64,000 bases of DNA from Mesorhizobium sp. LSJC280B00. GTDB lineage: Bacteria > Pseudomonadota > Alphaproteobacteria > Rhizobiales > Rhizobiaceae. The number at the start of each line of letters is the position of its first letter. The stretch's first letter is position 1. The notes beneath the pieces were generated by a model. The model had not been told where the DNA came from, searched no databases, and saw only the letters and a list, made by a program, of their open reading frames with translations. A program made the translations under genes and the position numbers. This document shows positions 27,515-36,362 of the stretch, one piece after another. The stretch spans positions 1 through 64,000 of the forward strand of contig NZ_AYVL01000010.1 in NCBI RefSeq assembly GCF_000502835.1. Direction: 5' to 3'.

Positions 27515-28392
27515 CGCGATGTCGTCCCGAACAGGCCCTGCGGCCGGAACACCAGCACCATGGCGACGAGCAAGGTGGCGATGATCTTGGCCAGCGTCGG
27601 TGAGAAGAACACCGAGATGATGCCGTCGGAAAGGCCGATCAGCACCGCGGCGACGACCGTGCCTCGCAGCGAGCCGAGGCCGCCGATGATGACGACGATG
27701 AACGACAGCAACAGCGGGTCCTGTCCCATCAGATAGTGGGCCTGGCTGATCGGCACGATCAGCACCGCGGCGACAGCAGCCAGCATGGCGCCGAGCGCGA
27801 AAACACCGGCATAGAGTCTCGTCACCGGGATGCCGAAGGCCTGCGCCGTCTCGCTGTCATATTGCGTGGCGCGCATGACGAGGCCGATTTTCGTGCGCGT
27901 CAGCACCAGCCAGGTCGCGACCAGCAGCAGCGCCGACGCGGCGATGATCGACAGCTTGTAGCCGGAATAGCCGAACCACGGCAGGAGGATGCGGTAGCTG
28001 AACGGCGGCTCCACCGGCCGCGCCTCCGGGCCGTAGAAGGTCAGCGCCAATTGCTGGATGATGTAGAGCATGCCGATGGTGGCGACGATGGTGGCTTCCG
28101 GATTGTAGTTGAGCCGGCGCAGCACCAGCCGTTCGGCGACCAGCGCGATCAGGCCGACGATCAGCGGCGCCAGCACCAGGGCGGCCAGGAAGCCGAGCGC
28201 CGGATGGCCGGATATCGCCGTAGAGATCGCCCAGGCAAGCACCGCGCCGAGCATGAAAAACTCGCCATGCGCGACATTGACGACGCGCATGACGCCGAAC
28301 ACCAGCGACAGGCCAAGCGCCGTCAGCGCCAGCACGGCGGAGGTGACGAGGCCTTCGAGGGCGGCGAGGAGCAGGTGGGGTCCGAAGTGCAT
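27511..28392 (-). CDS. livH: Branched-chain amino acid-type ABC transporter permease (LivH)
   Basis: This 293-aa permease has the family signature GLSLVFGVMRVVNVAHGEFFMLGA near its N-terminus and the coupling segment TRTKIGLVMRATQYD. It is separated from the upstream binding-protein gene by a 221-bp region almost filled by a large inverted repeat, which could modulate expression between receptor and permease. Confidence 0.92.
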   Translation of the reverse strand: MHFGPHLLLAALEGLVTSAVLALTALGLSLVFGVMRVVNVAHGEFFMLGAVLAWAISTAISGHPALGFLAALVLAPLIVGLIALVAERLVLRRLNYNPEATIVATIGMLYIIQQLALTFYGPEARPVEPPFSYRILLPWFGYSGYKLSIIAASALLLVATWLVLTRTKIGLVMRATQYDSETAQAFGIPVTRLYAGVFALGAMLAAVAAVLIVPISQAHYLMGQDPLLLSFIVVIIGGLGSLRGTVVAAVLIGLSDGIISVFFSPTLAKIIATLLVAMVLVFRPQGLFGTTSR

Positions 28393-28422
28393 CGGTTACA
28401 CACCCATCGCAGGTGCGAGGCG

Positions 28423-28580
28423 CACCCCCCTCTGTCCTGCCGGACATCTCCCCCTCAAGGGGGGAGATTGGCAGTTCCCGCGAAGGCGGCCACCTACCGG
28501 CCTTTGCGATTGGCGAAAGCGCTGGTGACAGCCAATCTCCCCCCTTGAGGGGGAGATGTCCGGCAGGACAGAGGGGGGTG
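28423..28580. repeat. Large intergenic inverted-repeat element, copy 1 (50-bp perfect arms)
   Basis: Arms 28423-28472 and 28531-28580 are exact reverse complements over 50 bp, with a 58-bp centre. Each arm also contains its own small C-run/G-run hairpin. A second, slightly diverged copy lies at 31486-31646. I recall this kind of element as abundant between genes in Mesorhizobium. It lies between livH and its binding-protein gene. Confidence 0.9.
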
Positions 28581-28613
28581 GGCCGAAGCGCACTGTGCTT
28601 AATGAAACCAAGC

Positions 28614-29918
28614 TCACAGCGTCTGCGTCGTGTAATCCCCCTCAGGCTCATAGAGGCCGTCCTCGATCTTGGTCTTGTGGACGACATTCAGCCGGCCGCC
28701 TTCGACCTTGGAGATGTTCTGGATACCAAAGCACTGGTGGATCTTGCCGTTGAAGGTTTTCGGTCCCTGCGGATGCTCGGGCCCCTCGGCGAACTCGGTC
28801 AACGCCTCGGTCGCCTCGACCAGCTTGGCGCGGTCTTCCGGGCCCTTGTAGCCGGCATCCTCCATCGCCTTCTTGACGACGTAGAGCGTTTCCCAGCAGC
28901 CGAACATGTGCGCGGCGGTGGAGACGTCCTTGGGGTCGCCGACGGCGGCACCATTGTCATCGATGCCGACGGCGGCGCGGTAGGCCTTCTGTGCGGGGGA
29001 ATCATCGGGCTGCGCGTAGCGCGGCGAGCCTTCCCAGAAATGGCTACCGTCGAGGAATTCGAGGCCGGGGCTGTTGATGTCGGTGGCTTCGAGCGAATCG
29101 ATGAAGCCGAACAATTGCGGCCGATTGGAGCCGTAGAACTCGCCGAGCTCCTTGACGAAGGTGAGCACCGCCGGGCCGACCATGACGTGGTAGATCACCT
29201 CGGTCTCCGCGGGGATCTGCGGGAAATATTTGGTGAAGGAGGATTCCGTCGGCGGAATCGCGATCTGCGCAATGACCTCGGCGCCTTGCGCCTTCAGCGC
29301 CGGCGGCAGGTAGTCGCGATGGTCATAGCCGAAAGCGAAATCGGGGAAGATCTGCGTCACCTTCTTGCCGGCATTGGCGGCAATCCACGGTGCCATCGAC
29401 TGGATCTGGCTCTTCACATCGGTGATGCCGGGCTGGAAGATGTAGCGGTTCAATTTGGTCGAGGCGACGTGGTGGCCTTCGCTGACAACGAAATAGGGCA
29501 TCTTGGCCTCGCCGGCGGCCGGCGCCGAGCCGATGACGACATGCGAAAACAGCGTGCCGTAGACGATGTCGGTCTTGTGCTGGGAGGCGAACTTGCCGAC
29601 GACTTCGGCGCCCCGGCCGGGATCGGTGCCGTCATCCTCGATGATCACGTCGACCGGCCGGCCGTTGATGCCGCCGGAATCGTTGATCGCCTTGACGGCA
29701 GCCGCTGTGGTCTTCTCGTACCAGCGGCCATAGGCGGCGCCGATGCCGGTGCGGTGCGACTGGAAGCCGATCTTGATCGGCGCCGAGCTCTGCGCCTGGC
29801 TGTAACGCACGAAACCCGGCGCGACGGCAAGACCGGCGCCGGCGGCAAGGCCCTTCAGCGCCGTGCGGCGGGTGAGAGCGGATCTGGAGAGATCGAAAAA
29901 CCCATTCTTGTCAGTCAC
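28614..29918 (-). CDS. ABC transporter substrate-binding protein (Peripla_BP_6, LivK-like) with Tat-type signal
   Basis: This 434-aa periplasmic receptor serves the LivHMGF-type transporter. I chose GTG 29918 because a GGGGA site lies 7 bp upstream; the in-frame extension above it has no homology. The N-terminus has twin arginines (LTRRTALKGLAAGAGLAVAP), suggesting Tat export, then KIGFQSHRTGIGAAYGRWYEK of the mature domain. Such receptors bind branched-chain amino acids, amides or aromatic acids; the ligand is not evident. Confidence 0.88.
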   Translation of the reverse strand: MTDKNGFFDLSRSALTRRTALKGLAAGAGLAVAPGFVRYSQAQSSAPIKIGFQSHRTGIGAAYGRWYEKTTAAAVKAINDSGGINGRPVDVIIEDDGTDPGRGAEVVGKFASQHKTDIVYGTLFSHVVIGSAPAAGEAKMPYFVVSEGHHVASTKLNRYIFQPGITDVKSQIQSMAPWIAANAGKKVTQIFPDFAFGYDHRDYLPPALKAQGAEVIAQIAIPPTESSFTKYFPQIPAETEVIYHVMVGPAVLTFVKELGEFYGSNRPQLFGFIDSLEATDINSPGLEFLDGSHFWEGSPRYAQPDDSPAQKAYRAAVGIDDNGAAVGDPKDVSTAAHMFGCWETLYVVKKAMEDAGYKGPEDRAKLVEATEALTEFAEGPEHPQGPKTFNGKIHQCFGIQNISKVEGGRLNVVHKTKIEDGLYEPEGDYTTQTL

Positions 29919-30080
29919 GGCAGTTCCCCTTGTTTTTGAGCTTTGACCAATGGCTGTAGCAGGCAGGCCACTCTTGTTAAGAGGGGCGAAAATTGCATGT
30001 GTACAAACTAAATCACCAAAGCTCTGACGTGGCAAGCGAGCTTTCCCCAAGGTTCGATTGACGGGCATCGCACACCTCGT

Positions 30081-31511
30081 TCATCCGGCGCTCGGCGTCG
30101 CAAGCAGCCATAGGCCGAGGACGGTGTAGGCGATCATCAGCACGGTGAGCGGGAACTGGCTGAGCGCGGCGCGAGCCGGAATGGCGTGCAGCCGCCAGGC
30201 CAAGCCATGGGCGACAAGCACAGCAAGCATGTGGCCGGCTATGATGACGCCGGCCTGGAGGTTCCACAGCCACCACGCCGAACCGGCACCGGCGACGACG
30301 CCGGCTTCAATTGACATGTCGGCGGTACCGAACAGGTTCCAGCCCAGCGCAAACGGGTCGGAGAGAGCGGCAATCGCATATTGGCCGTCGACCAGCAGCG
30401 CCGTCAGATAATGCGCGAAGTGGTAGGCGAGCGCGATCGGTACGATCGACCAGACCAAAAGCCCGGCGGCGTGACCGAGCGAATGCTTGCTGCCGGCAAG
30501 GTTCTGGCCAAGAAAGACGGCGAGCTCGAACACGGCCGCAAGCACGGCAAAGGTCATCACAAGGCCGAAGCTGCCGATGCCGATCAAAGCGGTGCGTCCC
30601 GGAAATTCCACCGGATTGATGCCGAACCAGCCTAGCCAGAAGAAGGTTTTCGACAGGCCGTCGAAGGACACCGACGACAGCGCAAGCAGCAGGAAAGCGA
30701 CGCCGCTGAGCGGTAGCGGCGCGGCAGCGAGCAGCTTGGCGCCCGGCCAGCAGAGTTTTAGCCGGCCGTCTGCAATACGTTCGACGATGGCGAAGCGCGC
30801 CACCATGGAAAAGAACACGGTCAGGAACTCACCGCGCAGGGTCCAGTCGCGGTAGCCGAAGACCTGCATGGCGGCGAAGCTCAGCAGCCAGTAGAGGCCG
30901 GCGGCCCAGGCCAGCCGCGCCGGATCGTCGGGCGCAGGGTCGATCAGCTCGAACCAGGCGAAGGCGAAGAACAGCAGGAAAGCCGGCCAATAGCCGAGCC
31001 GTTGGGGGAGCAGATACGGCTGCGTTCTGCCGGACAGGCGCGAGGCGACGCGGCATGGCCCGTACCAGGGGTTGAGCCACGACCAGAGATCGCCGGCGAG
31101 CCCCTGCAACAGAGCCAGGCCAACCCAGAGAAGCGTCCATACGGTCAGCGGCATCGGATTGGAAAGCGGATCGCGGCTGCCGAACAGGCCGGCGGCAATC
31201 AGAATTGCAAAGCCGGCAAAGGATACCAGGCTGACGGCAGTCCGCGCGGTGTCACCGAAGGTGAACAGCGGCAGGCGTTTGCGCCAGAAGCGGTCGAGGG
31301 AGTCCGGCGGCAGTAGCGCCAGGACAAGGAAACTGGCGGCAACCGCGAGCGCGCCGCCGGCAAGGTAGTAGCGGGTGGGAAGGAGCAGGACGTGGCCGCG
31401 GTCGGAGGCGTGGGCGAAGGCGGGCGTGGGCAAGAATGCAAAGGCAACAATGACGAGAGCTAAACTGTAACGACGGCGCTCTACGGCGCCCCCCTCTGTC
31501 CTGCCGGACAT
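30081..31511 (-). CDS. Polytopic membrane protein of unknown function starting inside a repeat element
   Basis: This is an about 476-aa protein with roughly eleven hydrophobic segments. The first looks like a signal peptide (RRRYSLALVIVAFAFLP... ending AFA), followed by a His/Asp-containing segment HASDRGH. I do not recognise the family. The best start is ATG 31511, which lies inside the left arm of the inverted repeat at 31486-31532; downstream, only a TTG near the end of the signal sequence is available. It lies between pncB and the ABC binding-protein gene on the same strand. Function and true start are uncertain. Confidence 0.65.
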   Translation of the reverse strand: MSGRTEGGAVERRRYSLALVIVAFAFLPTPAFAHASDRGHVLLLPTRYYLAGGALAVAASFLVLALLPPDSLDRFWRKRLPLFTFGDTARTAVSLVSFAGFAILIAAGLFGSRDPLSNPMPLTVWTLLWVGLALLQGLAGDLWSWLNPWYGPCRVASRLSGRTQPYLLPQRLGYWPAFLLFFAFAWFELIDPAPDDPARLAWAAGLYWLLSFAAMQVFGYRDWTLRGEFLTVFFSMVARFAIVERIADGRLKLCWPGAKLLAAAPLPLSGVAFLLLALSSVSFDGLSKTFFWLGWFGINPVEFPGRTALIGIGSFGLVMTFAVLAAVFELAVFLGQNLAGSKHSLGHAAGLLVWSIVPIALAYHFAHYLTALLVDGQYAIAALSDPFALGWNLFGTADMSIEAGVVAGAGSAWWLWNLQAGVIIAGHMLAVLVAHGLAWRLHAIPARAALSQFPLTVLMIAYTVLGLWLLATPSAG

Positions 31512-31646
31512 CTCCCCCACTTGGGGGGAGATCGGCGGTTCCGCCGTCGGCTCTCCTTCTGCAACTTTAGCGATTGGCGAAAGCAGCAATGAGGGCGCAA
31601 TCTCCCCCCTCGTGGGGGAGATGTCCGGCAGGACAGAGGGGGGCGC
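31486..31646. repeat. Large intergenic inverted-repeat element, copy 2
   Basis: Arms 31486-31532 and 31600-31646 (47 bp each) are reverse complements with two mismatches in the inner loop, and share most of their sequence with the arms of the element at 28423-28580. The centre differs. The left arm carries the putative start codon of the membrane-protein gene. Confidence 0.88.
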
Positions 31647-31680
31647 GAAGGAACTCATACTACGCAAGAGTTCCCCTACC

Positions 31681-32985
31681 TCACACCTTCACCAACTGCT
31701 CCACGCGGTCCTTCTGGCCGAAGATGCGCAAATAGCGCTCGATCTCTTTCTCGTCGCCTGTCGACTTGGCCGGATTGTCGGAAAGTTTGACCGCCGGCCT
31801 GCCGTTGGCTTCGGTGACCTTGCAGACCAGCGAGATGGCGTCTAGCCGGTTGGTCTCGGTCGGCGCGCAGCCCTCGAAATCGTTGGTCAGGTTGGTGCCC
31901 CAGCCGAAGGACATGCGCACCTTGCCGCGGAAGTGGCGGTAGGTTTCCTCGATGGTCTCGACCTCCAGCCCATCCGAGAAGATGAGCAGCTTCTGCTTGG
32001 GGTCCTTGCCCTTTTCGCGCCACCAGGAAATGATTTTCTCACCGCCTTCGATCGGCGGCGCGCTATCGGGGCGGAAGCCGGTCCAGTCGGCGACCCAGTC
32101 CGGTGCATCGCGCAGGAACGCCGCGGTGCCGAAGGTGTCCGGCAGTACGATCAGCAGGTTGCCGCCGTAGTAGCGCTGCCAGTCCTGCAGCACGTTGTAG
32201 GGCGACTGTTTCAATTCCTTTTCCGAATTGGTGAGCGCGGCGAACACCATCGGCAGTTCATGCGCATTGGTGCCGAGCGCCTCGAGATCGTTGTCCATGG
32301 CGAGCAGCACGTTGGAGGTGCCAGTGAAGGCCTCGCCGATGCCCTCCTTCAACGCTTCGACGCACCAGCGCTGCCACAGGAAAGAATGACGGCGGCGGGT
32401 GCCGAAATCCGAGATGCGGATGCCGGGCAGCGCCTTCAGCCGCTCGGTCTTGGCCCACATCTTGGCCTTGGCGCGGGCATAGAGCACGTCGAGCGCGAAC
32501 GGCCCGAACGCCCGCATGGCCGCGCGAGATCGAAGTTCATTGATAATTGCCAGCGCCGGGATCTCCCACAGCGTCGTGTACATCCACGGGCCGCTGAAGA
32601 CGAGTTCGTATTGGCCGTCGCGCTTGGAAAGCTCGTATTCGGGCAGCCGGAAATTTTCCAGCCAGGCGAGGAATTCCGGTTCGAATATCTGCTTGCGGCC
32701 ATAGAAGGTGTTGCCGCCGAGCCAGATCATCTCTTTCTTAGAGAAGCGCAAGGTGCGGGCATGGTCGAGCTGCTCGCGCAGCTCCGTCTCATCGATCTCC
32801 TCGGCAAGGCGGACCGAGGTGGTGCGGTTGATCAGCGAGAAGGTGGCGTCGACCTTGGGATACATGCCCCAGATCATCTGCAGCATCAGAAGCTTGTAGA
32901 AATCGGTGTCGAGCAAGCTGCGGACGATCGGGTCGAGCTTCCAGGTGTGATTGTAGACGCGCCGCGCTATATCGGTCTTTGCCAT
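31681..32985 (-). CDS. pncB: Nicotinate phosphoribosyltransferase
   Basis: PncB converts nicotinate and PRPP to nicotinate mononucleotide, the entry step of the Preiss-Handler route to NAD. The 434-aa protein has [11 protein letters not shown] near the N-terminus, [11 protein letters not shown] (192-202), GTNAHE with the His that is phosphorylated in homologues (H242), and [11 protein letters not shown] at the PRPP site. Length matches the bacterial PncB class. It stands alone, with the membrane protein downstream. PncA (23047) supplies its substrate. Confidence 0.95.
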   Translation of the reverse strand: MAKTDIARRVYNHTWKLDPIVRSLLDTDFYKLLMLQMIWGMYPKVDATFSLINRTTSVRLAEEIDETELREQLDHARTLRFSKKEMIWLGGNTFYGRKQIFEPEFLAWLENFRLPEYELSKRDGQYELVFSGPWMYTTLWEIPALAIINELRSRAAMRAFGPFALDVLYARAKAKMWAKTERLKALPGIRISDFGTRRRHSFLWQRWCVEALKEGIGEAFTGTSNVLLAMDNDLEALGTNAHELPMVFAALTNSEKELKQSPYNVLQDWQRYYGGNLLIVLPDTFGTAAFLRDAPDWVADWTGFRPDSAPPIEGGEKIISWWREKGKDPKQKLLIFSDGLEVETIEETYRHFRGKVRMSFGWGTNLTNDFEGCAPTETNRLDAISLVCKVTEANGRPAVKLSDNPAKSTGDEKEIERYLRIFGQKDRVEQLVKV

Positions 32986-33024
32986 CGCTCAATGCGCCTT
33001 CGCTGCTCGCTCTAGCTTTTGTCT

Positions 33025-33072
33025 AGCGCAATTCCGGACGGAAAACCGCTGCGCACTTTTCCTGGAATTGCT
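33025..33072. repeat. Short intergenic palindrome (rhizobial type)
   Basis: Imperfect inverted repeat: AGCGCAATTCC near 33025 pairs with GGAATTGCT ending at 33072, and an inner GAAAA/TTTTC pair closes the loop. I recall very similar palindromes scattered through Mesorhizobium genomes. It lies in the 192-bp gap between pncB and a LysR gene, which otherwise shows nothing recognisable. Confidence 0.65.
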
Positions 33073-33177
33073 CCAAATGCCTCTTAGCATCGAATTTTTG
33101 AACGCGCCTCCCGCTTTGCGGGCTGGCCCGACAAAAAGAAGCCGCTGCGGCAAGCGGCGCCTACGGCAGTTTCGGCC

Positions 33178-34152
33178 TCAGGATGCGGTCTTGGCGCCGA
33201 CCACCTTGAGCGCTGGACGCTTGCGGCGAATGCCGATGCGGCCTGCCACCGGCGCGTCGGCGCGGCGGTCGGCCTGCTCTTTCTCGGCAAACAGCCAGTC
33301 GATGAACAATTGCACGATCGGCGCCGACCGCATCTCGTTGCGGCAGACGACGTAGAAATCGTCGACGGCCGGCACGGAAAGACTGAACGGGGCGACAAGC
33401 AGGCCCCTGGCGAGCAGTCCGCTTGCCGTCACCGTATCGCCGAGCGCCACGCCATGGCCGTGGACAGCCGCCTCGGTCGCCATGCGCGCATCGCCGAGAT
33501 GATGGCGGCGGCCGCGCTCCAGGTCCAGCGCGTCGGCGGCGGCCAGCCAGGTATGCCATTCGCGGCCGTCGTCGCCATGCAGGAAGACGTGATCGGCGAG
33601 GTCGCGGACGGTGCGGATCGGGCGGTTGTTGATCAGCGTCGGGCTGACCACCGGGAACAGTTCGAGGCCCGACCATTTGCGCATCCAGCAGTCGGTCCAG
33701 CTGCCGTCACCATAGTGCACGCAGACATCGATATGCGGTGCGCGGACATCCTTGGCATCATTGGATGGGATCAGCGTCAGCCTGATATCCGGATATTGCG
33801 AGGTGAAGCTGCCCAGCCGCGGGATCATCCACAGCAACAGTAGCGCCGGCACGCAGGATACAGAGAGAACGCCGGTGCTGGCCGGCCTCGTCATGCGCTG
33901 CGTGGCGGCGGCAATGCCGTCGAAGGCGGTCGACACCGCCGGCAGCAACTCGGCGCCGTGCGGCGTCAGCTTCACCCGCTGACCGGCACGCTCGAACAGC
34001 TTGACACCCAACGATTGCTCGAGCGCCTTGATCTGATGGCTGATGGCGCCGTGGGTGACGTTGAGCTCAGCCGCCGCCTTGCTCAGCGAGGCGTGGCGCG
34101 CCGTCGCCTCGAAGGCGCGCAGCGGGTTGAGCGGTGGCAAACGCTTGGCCAT
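33178..34152 (-). CDS. LysR-family transcriptional regulator (GcvA-like)
   Basis: This 324-aa regulator has an N-terminal winged HTH (about residues 8-65, ATARHASLSKAAAELNVTHGAISHQIKALE) and a two-lobed effector domain. The HGAISHQI recognition helix is typical of the GcvA/AmpR branch. It is divergent from the ureohydrolase gene, with a perfect 8-3-8 dyad between them just upstream of its own ATG. It is therefore the probable activator of the ureohydrolase and neighbouring transporter genes. Confidence 0.9.
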   Translation of the reverse strand: MAKRLPPLNPLRAFEATARHASLSKAAAELNVTHGAISHQIKALEQSLGVKLFERAGQRVKLTPHGAELLPAVSTAFDGIAAATQRMTRPASTGVLSVSCVPALLLLWMIPRLGSFTSQYPDIRLTLIPSNDAKDVRAPHIDVCVHYGDGSWTDCWMRKWSGLELFPVVSPTLINNRPIRTVRDLADHVFLHGDDGREWHTWLAAADALDLERGRRHHLGDARMATEAAVHGHGVALGDTVTASGLLARGLLVAPFSLSVPAVDDFYVVCRNEMRSAPIVQLFIDWLFAEKEQADRRADAPVAGRIGIRRKRPALKVVGAKTAS

Positions 34153-34166
34153 TTGGACCCTAGGCT

Positions 34167-34185
34167 CTGTGAGATTTTCTCACAG
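34167..34185. promoter_or_regulatory. Candidate LysR operator
   Basis: CTGTGAGA-TTT-TCTCACAG is a perfect 8-bp inverted repeat with a 3-bp centre. It contains the T-N11-A pattern of LysR boxes and lies 15 bp upstream of the lysR-type gene in the divergent promoter region. Confidence 0.65.
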
Positions 34186-34335
34186 ATAACACACTAACAA
34201 TATCAATTGATTTTTCAATGCAGCTACGGGACACTTTGCCCAGGCATTGCATCAAGACGTGAAATCTGCAGGCAGCCGACGGCCGCGGCTATCGGGGCCG
34301 CTGTCCGCGCGCCGCACCAGCCATGGAGGACCGAC

Positions 34336-35397
34336 ATGGGTTACGACCGCGGCAAGCTCGAAGCGTTGCGCCGCAAATACGGCGAGAGCCATGGCGGCGA
34401 AATGTTCGACCCGAAATTCCAGCGTGTCGCCGACAAGATCTTCTCCAAGACCGGCACGCGACTGGCGCCCTATTCCGGCATCCCGACCTTCCTCGCGGCG
34501 CCCTATCGTGAAATCGCCGCCGACAATCCGGATTTCGGCGATCTGCAGGTGGCGATGATCGGTGTGCCGATGGATCTGGGCGTCACCAACCGGCCGGGCG
34601 CCCGTTTCGGGCCAAGGGCGCTGCGCGCCATCGAGCGCATCGGCCCCTACAACCATGTGCTGGAATGCGCGCCGACGCATGAGCTGAAGGTCGCCGACAT
34701 CGGCGACGTGCCGTTCCAGAGCCGCTACCGGCTGGAGACCAGCCATGACGACATCGAACGCCGCACCAACCAGATCGTCGACGCCGGCGTCCTGCCCTTG
34801 TCTGTCGGCGGCGACCATTCGATCAGCCACCCGATCCTGAAGGCTGTCGGCAAGAGGGCGCCGGTGGGCATGATCCATATCGACGCGCACTGCGATACCA
34901 GCGGCCTTTTCGACATGACCAAGTTCCACCATGGCGGGCCGTTCCGCAACGCGGTGCTGGACGGCGTGCTCGATCCGAGCCGCACCATCCAGATCGGCAT
35001 TCGTGGCTCGGCCGAATATCTGTGGGAGTTCACCTATGAGTCCGGCATGACCGTCGTGCATGCCGAAGAGGTGACCGGCCTCGGCATTCCCGCCATTATC
35101 GAGAAGGCGCGCAGGATAGTCGGCGACGGCCCGACCTATGTCTCCTTCGACATCGACAGCATCGATCCGGCCTTCGCGCCGGGCACCGGCACACCGGAAG
35201 TCGGCGGGCTGACGACGCGCGAAGTGCTCGAGCTGCTGCGCGGCCTGAAGGGACTCAACATCGTCGGCGGCGACGTGGTCGAGGTGGCGCCGCAATACGA
35301 CGCGACCACCAACACGGCGCATGCCGGCGCGCAGGTGCTGTTCGAGATCCTCAGCCTGATGGTTTTCAGCCCGGCAATCACCGGCAAGGCGGGCTGA
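34336..35397 (+). CDS. Ureohydrolase family enzyme (agmatinase or guanidino-acid hydrolase)
   Basis: This binuclear manganese enzyme releases urea from a guanidino compound. The 353-aa protein carries all metal ligands: H161 (GGDHS), D183/H185/D187 (DAHCD) and D272/D274 (SFDIDSID). It is longer at the N-terminus than E. coli SpeB, which is common in guanidinobutyrase- and guanidinopropionase-like members, so agmatine is not certain. ATG 34336 follows GGAGGA. It is likely controlled by the divergent LysR. Amino-acid transporter genes follow, and urease is encoded 18 kb away. Confidence 0.88.
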   Translation: MGYDRGKLEALRRKYGESHGGEMFDPKFQRVADKIFSKTGTRLAPYSGIPTFLAAPYREIAADNPDFGDLQVAMIGVPMDLGVTNRPGARFGPRALRAIERIGPYNHVLECAPTHELKVADIGDVPFQSRYRLETSHDDIERRTNQIVDAGVLPLSVGGDHSISHPILKAVGKRAPVGMIHIDAHCDTSGLFDMTKFHHGGPFRNAVLDGVLDPSRTIQIGIRGSAEYLWEFTYESGMTVVHAEEVTGLGIPAIIEKARRIVGDGPTYVSFDIDSIDPAFAPGTGTPEVGGLTTREVLELLRGLKGLNIVGGDVVEVAPQYDATTNTAHAGAQVLFEILSLMVFSPAITGKAG

Positions 35398-35404
35398 CAC
35401 GCTC

Positions 35405-35453
35405 GACCATGAGCCCGAAAAGTGGGAACCGGTTTTCGGAGAAGATCATGGTC
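35405..35453. repeat. Short intergenic palindrome (rhizobial type)
   Basis: GACCATGA at 35405 pairs with TCATGGTC ending at 35453, with an inner CCGAAAA/TTTTCGG stem. I recall this palindrome as very common in Rhizobiaceae and Mesorhizobium intergenic DNA. It lies between the ureohydrolase and the binding-protein gene and may separate their transcripts. Confidence 0.7.
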
Positions 35454-35534
35454 CACTAGAGAATCCAAAGGCGACCGCCGCGCTGGAGCCGGCGGTTGCA
35501 CTCAAACAAACAAGCTTCCAGCAGGGGAATGACA

Positions 35535-36356
35535 ATGACGCTTCACATGAAGACACTTCACATCAAGCTAAAATCAACCTTCGCCGCCATGCTGATGTTC
35601 GGCGCGGCCAGTTTCGGTTTCACTCAGGCCGCCAATGCAGACGCGATCGACGACATCACCAAGGCAGGCGCGATCAATGTCGGTATCTTTTCCGACTTCC
35701 CGCCCTTCTCCTCGGCCAGCGCCGACATGAGCATCAAGGGCTACGACATCGACGTGGCGCAGTTCATCGCCGACCAGCTCAAGGTCAAGCTCAATCTGGT
35801 CAGCGTGACCGGCCAGAACCGCATCCCGTACCTTACCGACAAGCGCGTCGACCTGCTGATGAGCGTCGGCTATTCCAAGGAGCGAGAGCAGGTGATCGAT
35901 TTCGCCGCCGCCTACGCGCCCTATTACATCGCCGTCATCGGCCCGGCAGCTCTTGCGGTCAAAGGCAAGGAAGACCTCGCCGACAAGTCGATCGCCGTCA
36001 ATCGCGGCACGCTGGAGGATACCTCGCTGACCGAGGCGGCACCGGCCTCGGCCGACATCCGCCGCTTCGACAACTATAATTCCGTCATCCAGGCCTTCAT
36101 TTCGGGCCAGACCCAGCTGATGGTGGTCGGCAACGATGTCGGCGCCCAGGTGCTCGCCCGCCAAGAGGCGCTGAAGCCGGAGCAGAAATTCCAGCTTCTC
36201 ACCTCGCCCTCGCATATCGGCCTCAACAAGAAGGAAGACCGCCTCAAGCAAGCGGTCAACGATGCGGTTGCCAAGATGCTGGCCGAAGGCAGACTGGACG
36301 AAAGCTCGAAGGCCTGGCTGAAGACGCCGCTCGATCCCGCCAATCTCAAGGATTGA
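35535..36356 (+). CDS. Amino-acid-type ABC transporter substrate-binding protein
   Basis: This 273-aa periplasmic receptor (SBP_bac_3 family) has a signal peptide ending near NADA, then GAINVGIFSDFPPFSS and the GYDIDVAQFIADQL block typical of polar amino-acid receptors. ATG 35535 has an AGGGG site 7 bp upstream; ATG 35529 is too close to it. Two permease genes follow within 6 bp. By position after a ureohydrolase, a guanidino compound or basic amino acid is a reasonable ligand guess. Confidence 0.87.
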   Translation: MTLHMKTLHIKLKSTFAAMLMFGAASFGFTQAANADAIDDITKAGAINVGIFSDFPPFSSASADMSIKGYDIDVAQFIADQLKVKLNLVSVTGQNRIPYLTDKRVDLLMSVGYSKEREQVIDFAAAYAPYYIAVIGPAALAVKGKEDLADKSIAVNRGTLEDTSLTEAAPASADIRRFDNYNSVIQAFISGQTQLMVVGNDVGAQVLARQEALKPEQKFQLLTSPSHIGLNKKEDRLKQAVNDAVAKMLAEGRLDESSKAWLKTPLDPANLKD

Positions 36357-36362
36357 TCGCCG

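Noticed and set aside
28413..29939. 508-codon plus-strand frame opening in the repeat
   Set aside because: It is antisense to the ABC binding-protein gene, and its first residues come only from the inverted repeat.
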